This document shows positions 12,510 through 23,695 of a stretch of 64,000 nt of DNA, piece by piece; position 1 is the first letter of the stretch, and each line of letters opens with the position of its first letter. The position numbers were made by a program, and so were the translations under genes. Source of the stretch: Cannabis sativa (Eukaryota; Streptophyta; Magnoliopsida; Rosales; Cannabaceae). The stretch lies in contig NC_083604.1 of the NCBI RefSeq assembly GCF_029168945.1, positions 62,760,211 through 62,824,210 on the forward strand, read 5' to 3'. A model generated the notes under the pieces. That model saw only the letters and a list, made by a program, of their open reading frames with translations, was not told the DNA's origin and did not search any database.

Positions 12510-12798
12510 AATAAACTTTTTTTTTGTTATACTCTTTAAGTGTCGGTTTATAACCGAGACCAAAGGATCTTTTAGTCTCGGTTATAAATCGACACTAATA
12601 TTCAATCTGTATGTATATATATTTTTTAATTTCTTTTGGTGTCGGTTATACTTTTATTATCGGTCTACTAACTGACACTTAAAGTCATTATAAGTGTCAG
12701 TTATAAACTGAGACCAAAGAATTGGGGTGGTTTTTAGTGTCAGTTTTTTTAAAAAAGCGTTCATCAAACCGACACTAAAAGTCTATTTTGTAGTAGTG
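12510..12798 (-). mobile_element. CACTA-derived MITE
   Basis: On the minus strand it starts CACTACTACAAAA (plus 12786-12798), the classic CACTA terminus. Subterminal copies of GTGTCGGTT occur in both orientations, and a near-perfect fold-back spans about 12539-12598 (arms GTCGGTTTATAACCGAGACC and its complement). The other terminus, near 12510-12540, has lost the CACTA bases but keeps the CTTTAAGTGTCGGTTT subterminal match. No coding sequence. The likely 3-bp duplication beside the intact end (TTA, 12799-12801) cannot be confirmed on the other side. Confidence 0.6.
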
Positions 12799-13539
12799 TT
12801 AGTGGTATTATTTTTAAAAAAAATAAACATAATAAAAAAGAATCTTTAACTTAGTGGGTAAACTATGCTTTCATTATTGCTGAATAAGCTTAAAGTTACC
12901 TTACAACTTACACCTCATATCATGCCCCTATAATAGTCGGTGACTAATATGGAATGCATTTAATTTCAATTAATTGATGAGCTCTTTAGTACTTCATCTG
13001 TACTCAAATATTTTACCTTTTTTTTTTTTTTTTTCTACTTATGATATTTCTCTAATATCTTGTAGTTTGTGGTCTAGATTAGAGGTTATACAGTAATAAC
13101 ATTTATGATTATCTAATTAATTCAAGCTAGATAGATAGTGCATATAAGTTGAGATATCGTAATCAAGACACAGGACCCCAAGGAAATTAATATATGTTAT
13201 ATAAAAAATAGTGATTGAAATCATCAAAATATTCAAACTAGTATTCAGTACATGAAAATTAACTAGAAAAAAGGTGAGCAAATTATTTAATTTTTTTTAT
13301 GCAAAAGGTGAGCAAATTATTACAAGAAGAGAATATGGTTTAGTTAGCGGGATTGCAGATTCTATTGATTATAAAGTTACCATAATCATTTAGGAGTTTT
13401 TATATAATATCGAATTTTAAGTAAAAGTTTACAATTTACTTCCACATGATTGAAATTACATTTATATTGTCGTTCTTTTTTTTTTTATTATTTTTTATTT
13501 TATACTGTATACACCAAAAAAGAAAACAAGATCTCTATC

Positions 13540-14277
13540 TTCTACACCCACGAATAGAACGACCACAGCAATACCAAAACAGCCAGAAAACAACTACTAA
13601 TTCTGGCGAGATTGAGTAAAAATTGTAAAATCAACGTCAAATAAATAATCAAGACAAAATAACTGTAAAAATAACACTAAAACAAATCAAACAAAACAAA
13701 AAGAAAAAAAGATTAAAAAAAACTAATAATCTTCTATACAGTCTCAACACCAGATGCAATAACGGCTATATTTGCAAGTACAGTGCTGAAAAATTAGAAT
13801 AAAAAAATTACTAAAACAACACAAAAACAAATATAAACAATGAAGCACATATAACCACGTAATTAGAAAAACATAAAAGAACTACATACCTAAAAAAACT
13901 TTTTGCCAGTGAGCTCGTTTAATGTATTTATAGGACAATGAAAATGAAAAATCACAAAAACAACCATAGAGAAGGAAAAAAAAATGTTATTTATAGCCTC
14001 TATTTTTTCACACTCACGGATAGAACCACCACAACAACACAAGAACATCTAAAAACTAACTATAATTTTGGGGAGATGGAGTAAGAACAGTGAAATCGAC
14101 GTCAAATAAATAAATTGTGGCAAAATAACAATAAAACAACACTAAAAAAATAAAAAATAAAAAAAACAAAAGAAAAAAAAAACTAACCATCTTCTACACA
14201 ATCTCCACATCAAATGTAATAGAGGCTATTTACAAACCCAATCCTCGAAAATTAGAAAATAAAAAATTACACTCTTA
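13540..14277. repeat. Diverged direct repeat, about 270 bp x 2, period 466 bp
   Basis: A block beginning near 13541 (tctacacccacgaatagaac) recurs near 14007 (cacactcacggatagaacc). Several matching anchors follow in the same order: gacgtcaaataaataa, caaaataac, an A-rich run, then atcttctacacaatctc. Copies are clearly diverged. The spacer between them is unrelated. No gene is visible in either. This is an old duplication or two fragments of one repeat family. Confidence 0.55.
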
Positions 14278-14645
14278 TCTTCCATAGAAACGTAACTTAA
14301 TATTTCAAAAACTAAAAAAAAAATGAAAAGAAAATTAAAAAGAAGAACTGAACGAAAAAAAAAAACTTATATGTTAATTAAGGAACAAACGAGTTAAAAA
14401 TATATATATCATTAATACACAAAGAAAATAGAAAAAATTGCATCTAACAACCAAAATTTAAAATTAATTGACACAATATTGTTATTCAATTAATTTGCAT
14501 ATATACCGTTTCTTCTTTTAATTTTATTGTAATACGTATATACCTATAAAAATGCACATGTTATCTTTCATATTACACTGGCGCATATTCTTTACTTTTG
14601 CTTTTTTTTTTTTGACACTAATTTTCTCTTTCTCAATGCACTGAC

Positions 14646-15372
14646 TAGGGGTGTTCATCCGATCCAATCCGTACTTTTTTGGTCAAACAACATCCAATCC
14701 GCACTAAGTGCAGATTTCATATTTTGGATCCAATCCGATCCGCATAAGAGTTTAAATCCAATCCAATCCAATCCGCAATAGTGCGGATTAGATCGGTTAT
14801 TTTTTTAATAATAAATTATTTAATATTTCATAGAAAAAAAATTAAAAAAAGACTATTGTTTCTTAATCTCCAATAATAATCTATTTTCATCTCTATTTAT
14901 ATATAAATCAAACCAATACATATATATATATATATCAATATATATGTACTTATCTTTAGATTTACACTAAAATATATATGTATCTCTTACTAAAATAACT
15001 AAGCTAGTATACATATATTTAAATTTATGTGTATGTGTCTATGTGAATAAGAATTATTTTTCTTGTATTTTTTATTATAAAATAAATAAAATGCACCAAC
15101 TCAATATGTTACTAAAAGAAGTTTGTGTTTTTTTTTTGATTAATATATATTATATATTATAATTTTTTAAAAATATGTATAATTAAGTGCGGATTGGATT
15201 GGATCGGTTACTTTTTGAGGTCAAACAAAATCCAATCCGCACAAGTGCGGATTTTTTATTTTTCAATCCAATCCAATCCGCACAAGTGCGGATATCCGCA
15301 TTTTGCGAATTGGATTGGATTGGATTGGATCGTACGGATTGGATTGGATCGGATACTTTGTGAACACCCCTA
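14646..15372. mobile_element. hAT-type MITE with 8-bp target duplication
   Basis: The ends are inverted: TAGGGGTGTTCA at 14646 and TGAACACCCCTA ending at 15372. Both sides carry the same 8 bp, GCACTGAC (14638-14645 and 15373-15380), the target length of the hAT superfamily. The subterminal parts consist of repeated GGATT/AATCC pentamers and GTGCGGAT units, arranged in opposite orientation on the two arms so the whole can fold back. The central part is AT-rich and non-coding. Minus-strand frame 15183-15398 is just this repeat read through. Confidence 0.85.
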
Positions 15373-15380
15373 GCACTGAC

Positions 15381-17766
15381 CATTTTTTTCTCTCTCAATA
15401 TATATATATATATATATATGACATATCATCATATATATAATTATACTCTTATTTTCTCATACCATCAAATTATTTCTTTTTTTTTTCCACACATGTAATA
15501 AAACAAATAATATTATTAAAAAATAATTTATTTTTAAAGATTTTTCCTTTTATTTTATTTTTTTAATTTAAAAAGTTTTTTTTTGACTACACATCTAATT
15601 TTTTGGTCTCAAAAATTACATCTGCAATCTACTATTTAATGTGATCATTTTAATATGCGGGAATCATATATTTTTTTTACCATTATCGAAGAAGATGACC
15701 AAAATCAAAAGTAACATTTTACTTTCTTGATCTTTAGTTACCCATTAATATTTAGTTAACTAATAAGTAAACAATGTTTAAATCAGTATACATCAAACAA
15801 CTTCATAAGTTACTGAAAGTATTTTGTTTTTTATATTTTGTTAATAAATGAATAAACAATATTTAAATTTAAATAAAATTTAATGTATCAAACAATTTAA
15901 TAAGTTACTAAAAAATATTTTTTTTTATATATATTTAAACATTACAAAATAAACTTTTTTTTAAAACTATTTTAATAATAAATTGAATAGTGTCTAAAAT
16001 ATATTATGAGTTATATTAAAAAAAAAAGTAACCTCAATGTATCTTTAAGAATAAAATAACATAATATAACCTAAAAATATAAAAAAAGAAACAAAAAAAT
16101 TTCTTTTAATATTAGTTGTCTTGTTTGGAGATAAAAAAATATATGTTTCTCACATATTAAAATAATTATTTTATTATTTATATGTGTAAAATTCTGAAAT
16201 AAAGTTTTAAAAGAAAAGTAACTAGTTGATATTTTATTCACATCAAAAGTAACTAAATGTTTACTTTTTACAAAACTCCTAAAAAGCAAAAAAATCTAGA
16301 AACGAGATTTTTTTTTTCTATTTTCGGTAATTATTTTGAATTTCGGTATATATGCTGATGTGGCATTAGGGTATTTGTGTAAATAATTTTCTTAAAGATA
16401 TTTTTGTAAATAAAATCAATTTTAAGAATAATATTAAAAACTCCCCAAGAAAATAAGCGAAGAGAAAAAAAAAAAAAAGGATGAAAATAACCTTAACATA
16501 TATATTGTAAGTTATATGAGTTTTTCATCATCAATTTAAATAATAATAAAAAAAAGAAATAAAGAAATTATCACAAAAGTGACACAAGATAAAATACATT
16601 ATAATATACCTTAGGTTGCCACGTTCCTTAAAATAATATAATAAAACTTTTTATTTAAAATCAGTACACAAGTGTAATAAATTGAATAGTAAAAAAGTAG
16701 AAAAAATGCATGTGATAATGAAATTAAAAAAAAAATAAAATAAAATATTATGAGGTGTAAATTTTCCAACTATTTATGTGTATCATCATGTGTTTATTGT
16801 CATCATTAAACTTTGAGACTTTTACACTAATCGGTACTTGTTTATAAATATATATTATATATGATTGCACAAATGAATAGATATTGTTTGTTAATTCTAG
16901 CATTTTGTGCATTTTGGTGACATAAAAAAAGATAAAAGAGTATATAGAGATAGCAGAGAAAGAGATCCAGAACATATATTTTTCTATATAAAGATCATAA
17001 AGTATTGTCTAATTATACAATTTTCTTTGTTCAAATCATGGCAGCTTATGACAAAAACATTCTACTTATTATATGAATACACATTTATCCCATATATATA
17101 CATAGGCAGACTTATATAGAGTCTAAGAAAAACTTAAGCACACCCTCAAATATCAGAATAGATTATATAAAATTAGAGATAGAAATAATACATAATTATT
17201 AGACAATATAATTTGTGTAGGTATTTATTCGTTATTCAGCAGACCTGGTTTTGAATCTGATTCCCCTCAGTTTTATCTTCTATTTTTATTTATATATAAA
17301 TCTACCCTTTTGAAAGAAAAAAAAACTAAAAAGTATTAACATAGAGTACATTCAAACTACAAATAACTTTTCTGTTAGAAAAAACTTATTATATTAAGAA
17401 TTATATTTAATTATATTTAATTTATAATTAACATAAGTTCTCACATAAAAAAAAAAAAAAAACTATAACAAGAGTTATAAATTCTCATATTATTATTTAA
17501 ATGCTGAAATTTGTTTCCTTCTATATAATAACTTTATCCGAGCTTTAAGTAAAAAATGTAATATATATATTTTTTTAAAATTATTATTTTAAATTCCAGT
17601 ACAAATTTTAGTTATCCCACCCTAAAATTATATCTTGAGTCTGCCACTGGATATAATTATTTCATGTTATTTTTTAATTTAACGATATTTTTTTTTTGTA
17701 AACTTTAATGAAGTTTAACAAAATTAAACAGATTTTGATTAAATTAGTTTATATTTTTTGATTATT
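15381..17766. other. AT-rich intergenic DNA, no gene seen
   Basis: Poly(A)/poly(T) runs and low-complexity AT sequence. The open frames at 16071-16289, 16748-16975 and 16907-17119 encode no recognisable protein. Confidence 0.5.
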
Positions 17767-17771
17767 CATTT

Positions 17772-17905
17772 TGAAAAACCGTGTTCTTGCAAATGTCAGT
17801 TGTATATAAGAAAATATAAAAACTGTAAACGTTTGCAGCAGCAGAAAGTAATTCTGCTACAGCAAAACAGAACAGGCAGAATATAAAATATTTGCAGAAA
17901 AATAA
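17772..17905 (-). repeat. Terminal fragment of the copia 3' LTR
   Basis: These 134 bp match 20094-20227 almost base for base: both begin TGAAAAACCGTGTT and run through the same A-rich text to aaaataa. On the minus strand this is the LTR's last part, ending in CA. The near identity suggests that the element inserted recently and the deletion followed. Confidence 0.85.
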
Positions 17906-20033
17906 CTGAATGACAAGTAAACACAGGGGTTAGAGTGTAACAGTTATCATTGGATCTAAATCCTTGCAAGATACATTCATTATCATCATTCAGAACATAG
18001 CAATGATCACTATCAAATGAAACAGTAAACCCTTGATCACAAATTTGACTGATGCTAAGTAAATTAGCCCTCAGTCCTTCAACTAACATCACATTTTTCA
18101 GTCTAGGTAACCCTTCAAAATTTAGATGAGTTCCCATACCAACAACTTTTCCAGATAGGCCATTGCCAAAAGTGACTTCTCCACATTGCATAGGCCGAAT
18201 GTTAGTCAAGAAGTCCTTGTCACCTGTCATATGTCTAGAACAACCACTGTCAAAATACCACATTTGAGATGCAGCAGTTTTATCAGAAAAACCAGCTAGA
18301 CAATTCTTTTTTACCCATAGTTGTTTCAAACCTTTATGTTTCTTTTGAGATTTTTCAAAATTATCAATATAATTTGTTTTAAACAGATTTTTCAACGTGA
18401 AACATTTAGGTCTGATATGTCCTTTTCTACCACAAAAATGACAAGTGGGAACAAATCTTTTTACCTGAGATCTTACGCTTTTCGAAAATCCTGGAGATTT
18501 TGCAGCATCAGACGCTGCTCTTGCTGCAACAGGCTGTGAAACTGTTACAGCAGAATTTGTAGCCTCAAAGTGATTCGTTGGAACACTAGATTTTACAAAC
18601 TTCGTGACTCCAGAACTTTCCATTCCATTTGAACCAAGGCCTGCGAAACCTCTTTGACCTGCATTTTGAGCTTTTTCAAAAATAGAAGATCCAGGGTTAA
18701 GCATTTGAACATTTTTCTTAAAATTTTCAAGTTCCTTCTTTAAGAGAGTGATTTTTTCATCTTTATCACAAAAACTTGTCTCATACTCTTTTATTTTCAA
18801 TTCACACATTTCAATCTGATGAGACAATTTTTTATTCAATTTATTCAACTCTCTATTTTCAGAAGCAACCTGAATCCATTTTTCATACATGACTTTGTAT
18901 GATTCAGCAAGAGACTCTTGACAGATTTCAGACTCATCTGAATCTGATTCCTCTTGTTCGGTGGTATTATTCAGACATACCAATCTAGCTTTCACCTGTG
19001 AATAACACAACACATTAGACATAACAGAGGTTAGGACAACATTTTCAAAATTATCTTCATCACTTTCGGTTTCATCATCACTCCAAGTGACATTGAAACT
19101 TTTCTTATTCTTTTTCAAAGTGTTAGCACACTCAGCTTGAATATGCCCAAAACCTTCACATTCCCTGCACTGAATTCCCTTTTTGTTAGATGGTTTAATA
19201 AAAGTATTACCTTTTGAACCTTTCGAAATATTCTTTTTATTTCCCATCTTTTTCATATATTTTTGAAAATTCTTAATTAATAAAGAAATCTCATCATCAC
19301 ATTCACTATCAGAATTTTCATTATCAGCAACTTTCAAAGCAATACTTTTACCTTTATCAACAATGGATTTGGGTTTGTCCTTTTGTTTAATCTGTTGATT
19401 TAATTCAAAAGTACGTAAGGAACCCATCAATTCTTCTACCTTCATTGTGCTAAAATCTTTAGCTTCCTCCATTGCCAAAAGTTTAGTATCGAACCTTTCT
19501 GGAAGTACTCTAACAATTTTTCTCACAAGAACAGAATCATCAAGCTTTTCACCAAGAGCAAAATATTCATTAGCAATATCAGATAATTTTTCATAGAATT
19601 CAGTTAAGGTTTCATTATCAGACATTCTAAGCTCATCAAATTTAGTTTGAAGCATGATAAATCTAGATCTTTTCACATCAGAAGTTCCCTCAAACTGAGT
19701 TTGAAGGATCTCCCAAGCTTCCTTAGCAGAAACACAAGATGATATAAGTTTAATGTAACACTCCCCTACACCATTAAAGATAGCATGCAAGGCTTTGCTA
19801 TTGTAGGCAGAAAGTTTATCATCTTCTATAGACCATTCCAGTTTAAATTTTATAATAGTATTACCTGAAGAATCTGTCTCAACTGGAAGAGACCAACCTG
19901 ATAGAACCATTCTCCAAGCTTTCTCATCTTGAGATTTGATGAAGGCTCTCATTCTAACTTTCCAATAAGGATAGTTAGAGTCATTAAGCAACGGTGGTCT
20001 AGAAATAGAACTTCCTTCTGCAAAAAATGACAT
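17796..20033 (-). CDS. Copia gag-protease ORF (745 aa)
   Basis: Structural protein and protease of a Ty1/copia retrotransposon. Residues 1-290 are the gag capsid (UBN2-type: YPYWKVRMRAFI at 21-32; AWEILQTQFEG at 106-116; TKFDELRM). A first zinc knuckle CX2CX4HX4C spans C289-C302 and a second C531-C544. A predicted coiled coil lies between, about 385-445. The aspartic protease active site is WYFDSGCSRHM with D595. The frame then runs about 40 codons past the natural protein into LTR sequence (FLIYN at the end), because a deletion has joined protease to the 3' LTR. Apart from that the frame has no stop. The protein could assemble particles in principle but cannot reverse-transcribe or integrate alone. 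Start chosen at MSFFAEG, 47 bp inside the primer site. Confidence 0.88.
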   Translation of the reverse strand: MSFFAEGSSISRPPLLNDSNYPYWKVRMRAFIKSQDEKAWRMVLSGWSLPVETDSSGNTIIKFKLEWSIEDDKLSAYNSKALHAIFNGVGECYIKLISSCVSAKEAWEILQTQFEGTSDVKRSRFIMLQTKFDELRMSDNETLTEFYEKLSDIANEYFALGEKLDDSVLVRKIVRVLPERFDTKLLAMEEAKDFSTMKVEELMGSLRTFELNQQIKQKDKPKSIVDKGKSIALKVADNENSDSECDDEISLLIKNFQKYMKKMGNKKNISKGSKGNTFIKPSNKKGIQCRECEGFGHIQAECANTLKKNKKSFNVTWSDDETESDEDNFENVVLTSVMSNVLCYSQVKARLVCLNNTTEQEESDSDESEICQESLAESYKVMYEKWIQVASENRELNKLNKKLSHQIEMCELKIKEYETSFCDKDEKITLLKKELENFKKNVQMLNPGSSIFEKAQNAGQRGFAGLGSNGMESSGVTKFVKSSVPTNHFEATNSAVTVSQPVAARAASDAAKSPGFSKSVRSQVKRFVPTCHFCGRKGHIRPKCFTLKNLFKTNYIDNFEKSQKKHKGLKQLWVKKNCLAGFSDKTAASQMWYFDSGCSRHMTGDKDFLTNIRPMQCGEVTFGNGLSGKVVGMGTHLNFEGLPRLKNVMLVEGLRANLLSISQICDQGFTVSFDSDHCYVLNDDNECILQGFRSNDNCYTLTPVFTCHSVIFLQIFYILPVLFCCSRITFCCCKRLQFLYFLIYN

Positions 20034-20079
20034 TTTAACACAAAAACGTTATAGGACCACACTAAGAGTTTAGTGTCCC

Positions 20080-20091
20080 GTTCTGATACCA
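20080..20091 (-). other. Primer binding site (initiator Met tRNA)
   Basis: The minus strand reads TGGTATCAGAAC two bases inside the LTR end at 20094. TGGTATCAGA is complementary to the 3' end of plant initiator methionine tRNA and is the usual copia primer site. Confidence 0.85.
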
Positions 20092-20464
20092 ATTGAAAAA
20101 CCGTGTTGTTGCAAATGTCAGTTGTATATAAGAAAATATAAAAACTGTAAACATTTGCAGCAGCAGAAAGTAATTCTGCTACAGCAAAACAGAACAGGCA
20201 GAATATAAAATATTTGCAGAAAAATAAATAACTTGACACAAGAGATTTATACGTGGTATCAGTGTTCTCACGAACACTCCTAGTCCACGGGGCCACGCCC
20301 AGAGAATGAAATCAATTAATAAAGTATCAAAATTACAAAGACAATTGACTTAAACAAGTTTAGACTCCCTCTAAAGAATTGCCGCAATCCTTTGTAATCC
20401 ACTTTATGAATCTGACTTCTTGAAACACCTTCAAGCCCGAACTCCCTTCTTCTTTGAAGTGTGA

Positions 20465-20570
20465 GTGCTTACTTCCTCCCGAAGTAAGGCTTCAACAAGT
20501 CTTCTCCCGAAGACCAAGTGCTTACTTCCTCCCGAAGTAAGGCTTTATCAAGTCTTCTCCCGAAGACCAA
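20465..20570. repeat. Two 53-bp tandem units with hairpins
   Basis: Units 20465-20517 and 20518-20570 differ at only a few bases. Each holds two perfect hairpins: CTTACTTC-CTCCC-GAAGTAAG (20468-20488 in unit 1) and GTCTTC-TCCC-GAAGAC (20499-20514). Loop and first stem bases are alike while the outer stems differ. They lie upstream-transcribed in the LTR's transcribed half. Confidence 0.85.
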
Positions 20571-20751
20571 TCTCTTGTTCAGTCAAGTAGTTCTTCACAA
20601 CCTCTAGGACAGAGTAAGAACAGAAATAAACAACTAGAACCTAGATGAACAACTACGCTCTCACAAAACAAAGAAACACTCTCTTCTCTCAAAAGATAAA
20701 TGTAGAAATGAATAATGGAAGAGGTAATCTGAATGGTTGCTCTCTAGGCTC

Positions 20752-20759
20752 TATTTATA
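20752..20759 (-). promoter_or_regulatory. LTR TATA box
   Basis: TATAAATA on the minus strand, inside the 5' LTR and in the right orientation to start the retrotransposon transcript about 30 bp further toward the gag. Confidence 0.55.
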
Positions 20760-21144
20760 GACCATAGAAACCAAAGAGGCAACCACAAGTTCGAATTAGC
20801 AGCTGTACAAAACTTTCCAAACGAAACACGATCTGCTACATCAGATTCGGATGCTGACGCAGCAGATCTGACCAGAAAACGGGAAACTTACTAAAATCGG
20901 GTCCGATCTTCTATCAATGCTTGATTCCTGCCAAAAACAGATTAGATATTCTGATTGTATCAAGATACAATCGAAATTAATAAGGAAAAGGCAATAATCA
21001 AAGTTTCCCTAAAAAAGACAACTTTCCTTTGAGAAGTTTTTCAAGAAAGGAAAGTTCAGCTGAAAGTGCAACTTTCCAAACAAGGAAAAGAGCAACTAAG
21101 AACCGAATTTATAAGGTAGGGATCCGAAAAATAAAAGCTCAACA

Positions 21145-21479
21145 ATCTTACCATAAATGGAAAAATTATTTGTCAACTAACTTGCCAAAAAGGACTTTAC
21201 ACATTTAAACTATTTTGTTAATTTTTTCTAGATTATTTATTATTTTAACGTAAATATCACATTACAAGTGTGTTAATTCTTCTTAATTGTTTTCTTTTAA
21301 ACCACCACGAGCACCATTTAATTTCTCGAAGATCACAAATCGATATTTGATAATTACTATGTTATTATCAATGTTCGAATAAATATATAAATATAATCGA
21401 TATTAGAAGATATCAATGGCGCAAAATAATTGTGGTATGGTTAAGCTTCCAAATGAAAGAGTCTCCAAAATTATTTCGA
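21145..21479. other. Short spacer, no feature seen
   Basis: AT-rich sequence between the copia LTR and the hairpin block. Nothing recognisable. Confidence 0.4.
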
Positions 21480-22260
21480 GAAAGTTATCTGTCTCCCGGA
21501 AATATGTTCCTAGACAGCTAACCTGTCAATCTGGAAGAAGTCTTGTAGAATGATAGTTTCCATCCGGAAGGGAGTTCCCGGATGACTATCATGTCCACTT
21601 TGGGTTTAGTCCATAGGAACTAAGCTAGCCTTCCTCTGGAAAGGAGTTCGGAATGGCTAGCTATTCCTCTTGGAAGGGAGTCCTGGATAGACGAGTCCAA
21701 CTAGTTTTGTCTTATCTGGAAGGTCCTTCAGCGAGTGTCTGGGTCCGTGATTCCAAAAGCCCTCATACATGCTCCCAGATGCACTCTTACTTATGCTGAC
21801 GAGATCTCGCTCAAAGAAGAGTCGGTTAAGTTGGTTATTTTCTAATTAACTTAATAACCTTGCTTCTTGCAGCGACCGACTTTAGGATCATGATCCTAAG
21901 CCTATAAATACCACCAATACTTATCATTTCAAACAAAATGATCAGATTGAGTTGAGATATATATATATAGAGAGAGAGAGGGAGAGGAAAGATTGAGAGG
22001 TAGAGAGAGAAAGGTACAGAGAAAAGAGAGAGATTGGGTTTGAGTTTTGTATGAAGAATCTTCTGTAGATGAACGAAGATTCTTGGATAAGAGTGTGAGA
22101 GTTGAAACACTTTGAGAGAACTCATCAGAGAATCTATCTCGAGTGTATTGTACCTATTCTTGCTCAATCAATAAAGAGGATACAGTGGTGTTCTAGAACT
22201 AAAGTAGATTCATAGTTCACATCAATCTATCGCACTTAAACTAGTATATATCTTGGTGTT
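21480..22260 (+). repeat. Probable LTR-type repeat with four consecutive hairpins
   Basis: GC-richer sequence with strong stem-loops at 21484-21522, 21550-21592, 21623-21662 and 21661-21690, followed by a TATA-like CCTATAAATACC at about 21900-21911, AG-rich leader text and AATAAAG near 22171. Hairpins, then TATA, then a polyadenylation-like signal is the order expected for U3-R-U5 of a plus-strand LTR. No TG/CA ends, partner LTR or target duplication were found, so element identity is open. Frame 21835-22167 on the minus strand is not a known protein. Confidence 0.4.
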
Positions 22261-23570
22261 GATTTTATTATTTTACTACTTTAATTGTTTTTGGTTGCTC
22301 ATACTATGTTCATCCCTATTATTCCTTCGATTACTGCTTGTGTTTGTTAATTTTGTCATTGCTAATCGTTTGCTTGTTAGGGTTTTATTCATATGATTTT
22401 TCAGTAATATATTATTTCTCTGTTTGCTTTCGATTTTGCTCTCATGGAATCAAAACCTTGATAAATTATTTCCACAATTGATATATGTATATATAAATGC
22501 ACATACATATTTATGAAATAGTAGTAGCTTTTGTTGTAGGGGATTAGTGTACGGATGGATGGTGTTCTTTAAGAGAACTGATTCTTGGCTGTCCAATCTT
22601 TGCTCTCATCTTGTAAGCTTCCCTCGTATTCATTCATGTATTTGTTTATCAATTTATGTTTCGGATTTGGGATGCTCTAATTTGATACAAATTACTGAAG
22701 AGTCAAATAATCTCAAGAATTCTGTGAGATGGCTCTTCAAATTCAGAGCTCATATGGGGCTTCAAGTTGAATTTTCTTTTCTTTTTTTTTTTTCTTTTGC
22801 CAAAATAGGTTGATGGGTTCATAAAAATTCTTCTCTATTAGTTTTCTCCATTATGTCTGCTGGATAACTTATGTGTTACTCTACTATGATTTGTTTATTT
22901 TCATACTAATTGACTCAAAAAAATATCATTATAACTTTACATGTTTTATTTTGATTTTAGAGCCACTCACATTAATTCTTCTCTATTTTCTTTCTTTGAT
23001 TATATTAATGGTGGGATTAAATGTTTAATTAACATATTTGTAAACATTTTTTTGTCTTCATCATTACAAATAAAAATATATTTTTATTCTTCTAAAATAA
23101 GACAGAATTTGTTGTTGGACTTATTTTAATAAGTGCCAAAAAAATTATTTTTCTGTTATCATAAGTTTTGAACATAAATTAAACATTTAACTTTTACAAT
23201 TTTTTTTAATAAGTTATTATTTAAATTTTCTTTTAAAATTAAGATTATTTCATAAATACTTAAAATAACAAAAATTTTATAAAAATATGGACTATATATA
23301 TTTTTATGGATTTTAATATAATTCTTTTAGAAAAATACACACAATTGACTTTTTTTTTTGAAAATACAAATAAAACATCTATAAAGAAAAAGTTCATAAA
23401 AAACAGTATATAAAAACAATGTTATTTTCAATACTTTATGGAAATTTATTTTATTTTAAACATTTAATTTTATTTGAAATGATTTTAACTTACTAAATCT
23501 TGAATTTATTTATTTATTTAAATTATATATACAATTTTAAAATTTATATTACATTAGTTAAATAAAATTA
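22261..23570. other. Intergenic DNA, no gene seen
   Basis: T-rich then A/T-rich sequence. Frames 22547-22813 and 22941-23129 have no domain I can name. Confidence 0.45.
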
Positions 23571-23575
23571 AACTT

Positions 23576-23603
23576 ACGTGCATTGCACATCATTTTAAAC
23601 TAA
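23576..23603 (+). mobile_element. Possible Helitron 3' end
   Basis: A small hairpin GTGC-ATT-GCAC (23578-23588) followed 11 bases later by CTAA (23600-23603). Helitron ends are a hairpin 10-12 nt before CTRR with no target duplication. The hairpin is short, and the other end was not found. Confidence 0.2.
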
Positions 23604-23695
23604 GTATATATGTATAATAAAAAAAATAATAAATAATTCTTATTTTTTTTTTTTTTAAAAAACACAATAATAAAATAGTTCAAGAAGTATGTTTG

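Larger units (their letters stand above)
17772..21144 (-). mobile_element. Truncated Ty1/copia element (SIRE-like)
   Basis: Minus-strand element with one full LTR (20094-21144), primer site, a gag-protease frame and only the last 134 bp of the second LTR (17772-17905). Integrase, RT, RNase H, polypurine tract and most of the 3' LTR are absent, joined out by a single deletion near 17905-17920. The long gag with two zinc knuckles suggests the SIRE/Maximus lineage; that label is inferred. Flanking 5-mers (CATTT and ATCTT) do not match, so the target duplication is lost, mutated, or the edges are off by a base or two. Confidence 0.85.
20094..21144 (-). repeat. 5' LTR of the truncated copia element
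   Basis: Plus-strand TGAAAAACCG...CTCAACA, i.e. TGTTGAGC...TTTTTCA on the element's own strand: TG/CA ends, 1051 bp. A TATA box (TATAAATA on the minus strand, 20752-20759) sits in the middle. Two exact-size 53-bp tandem units lie at 20465-20570. The right boundary was set by the TGTTG end, not by a second copy. Confidence 0.8.
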
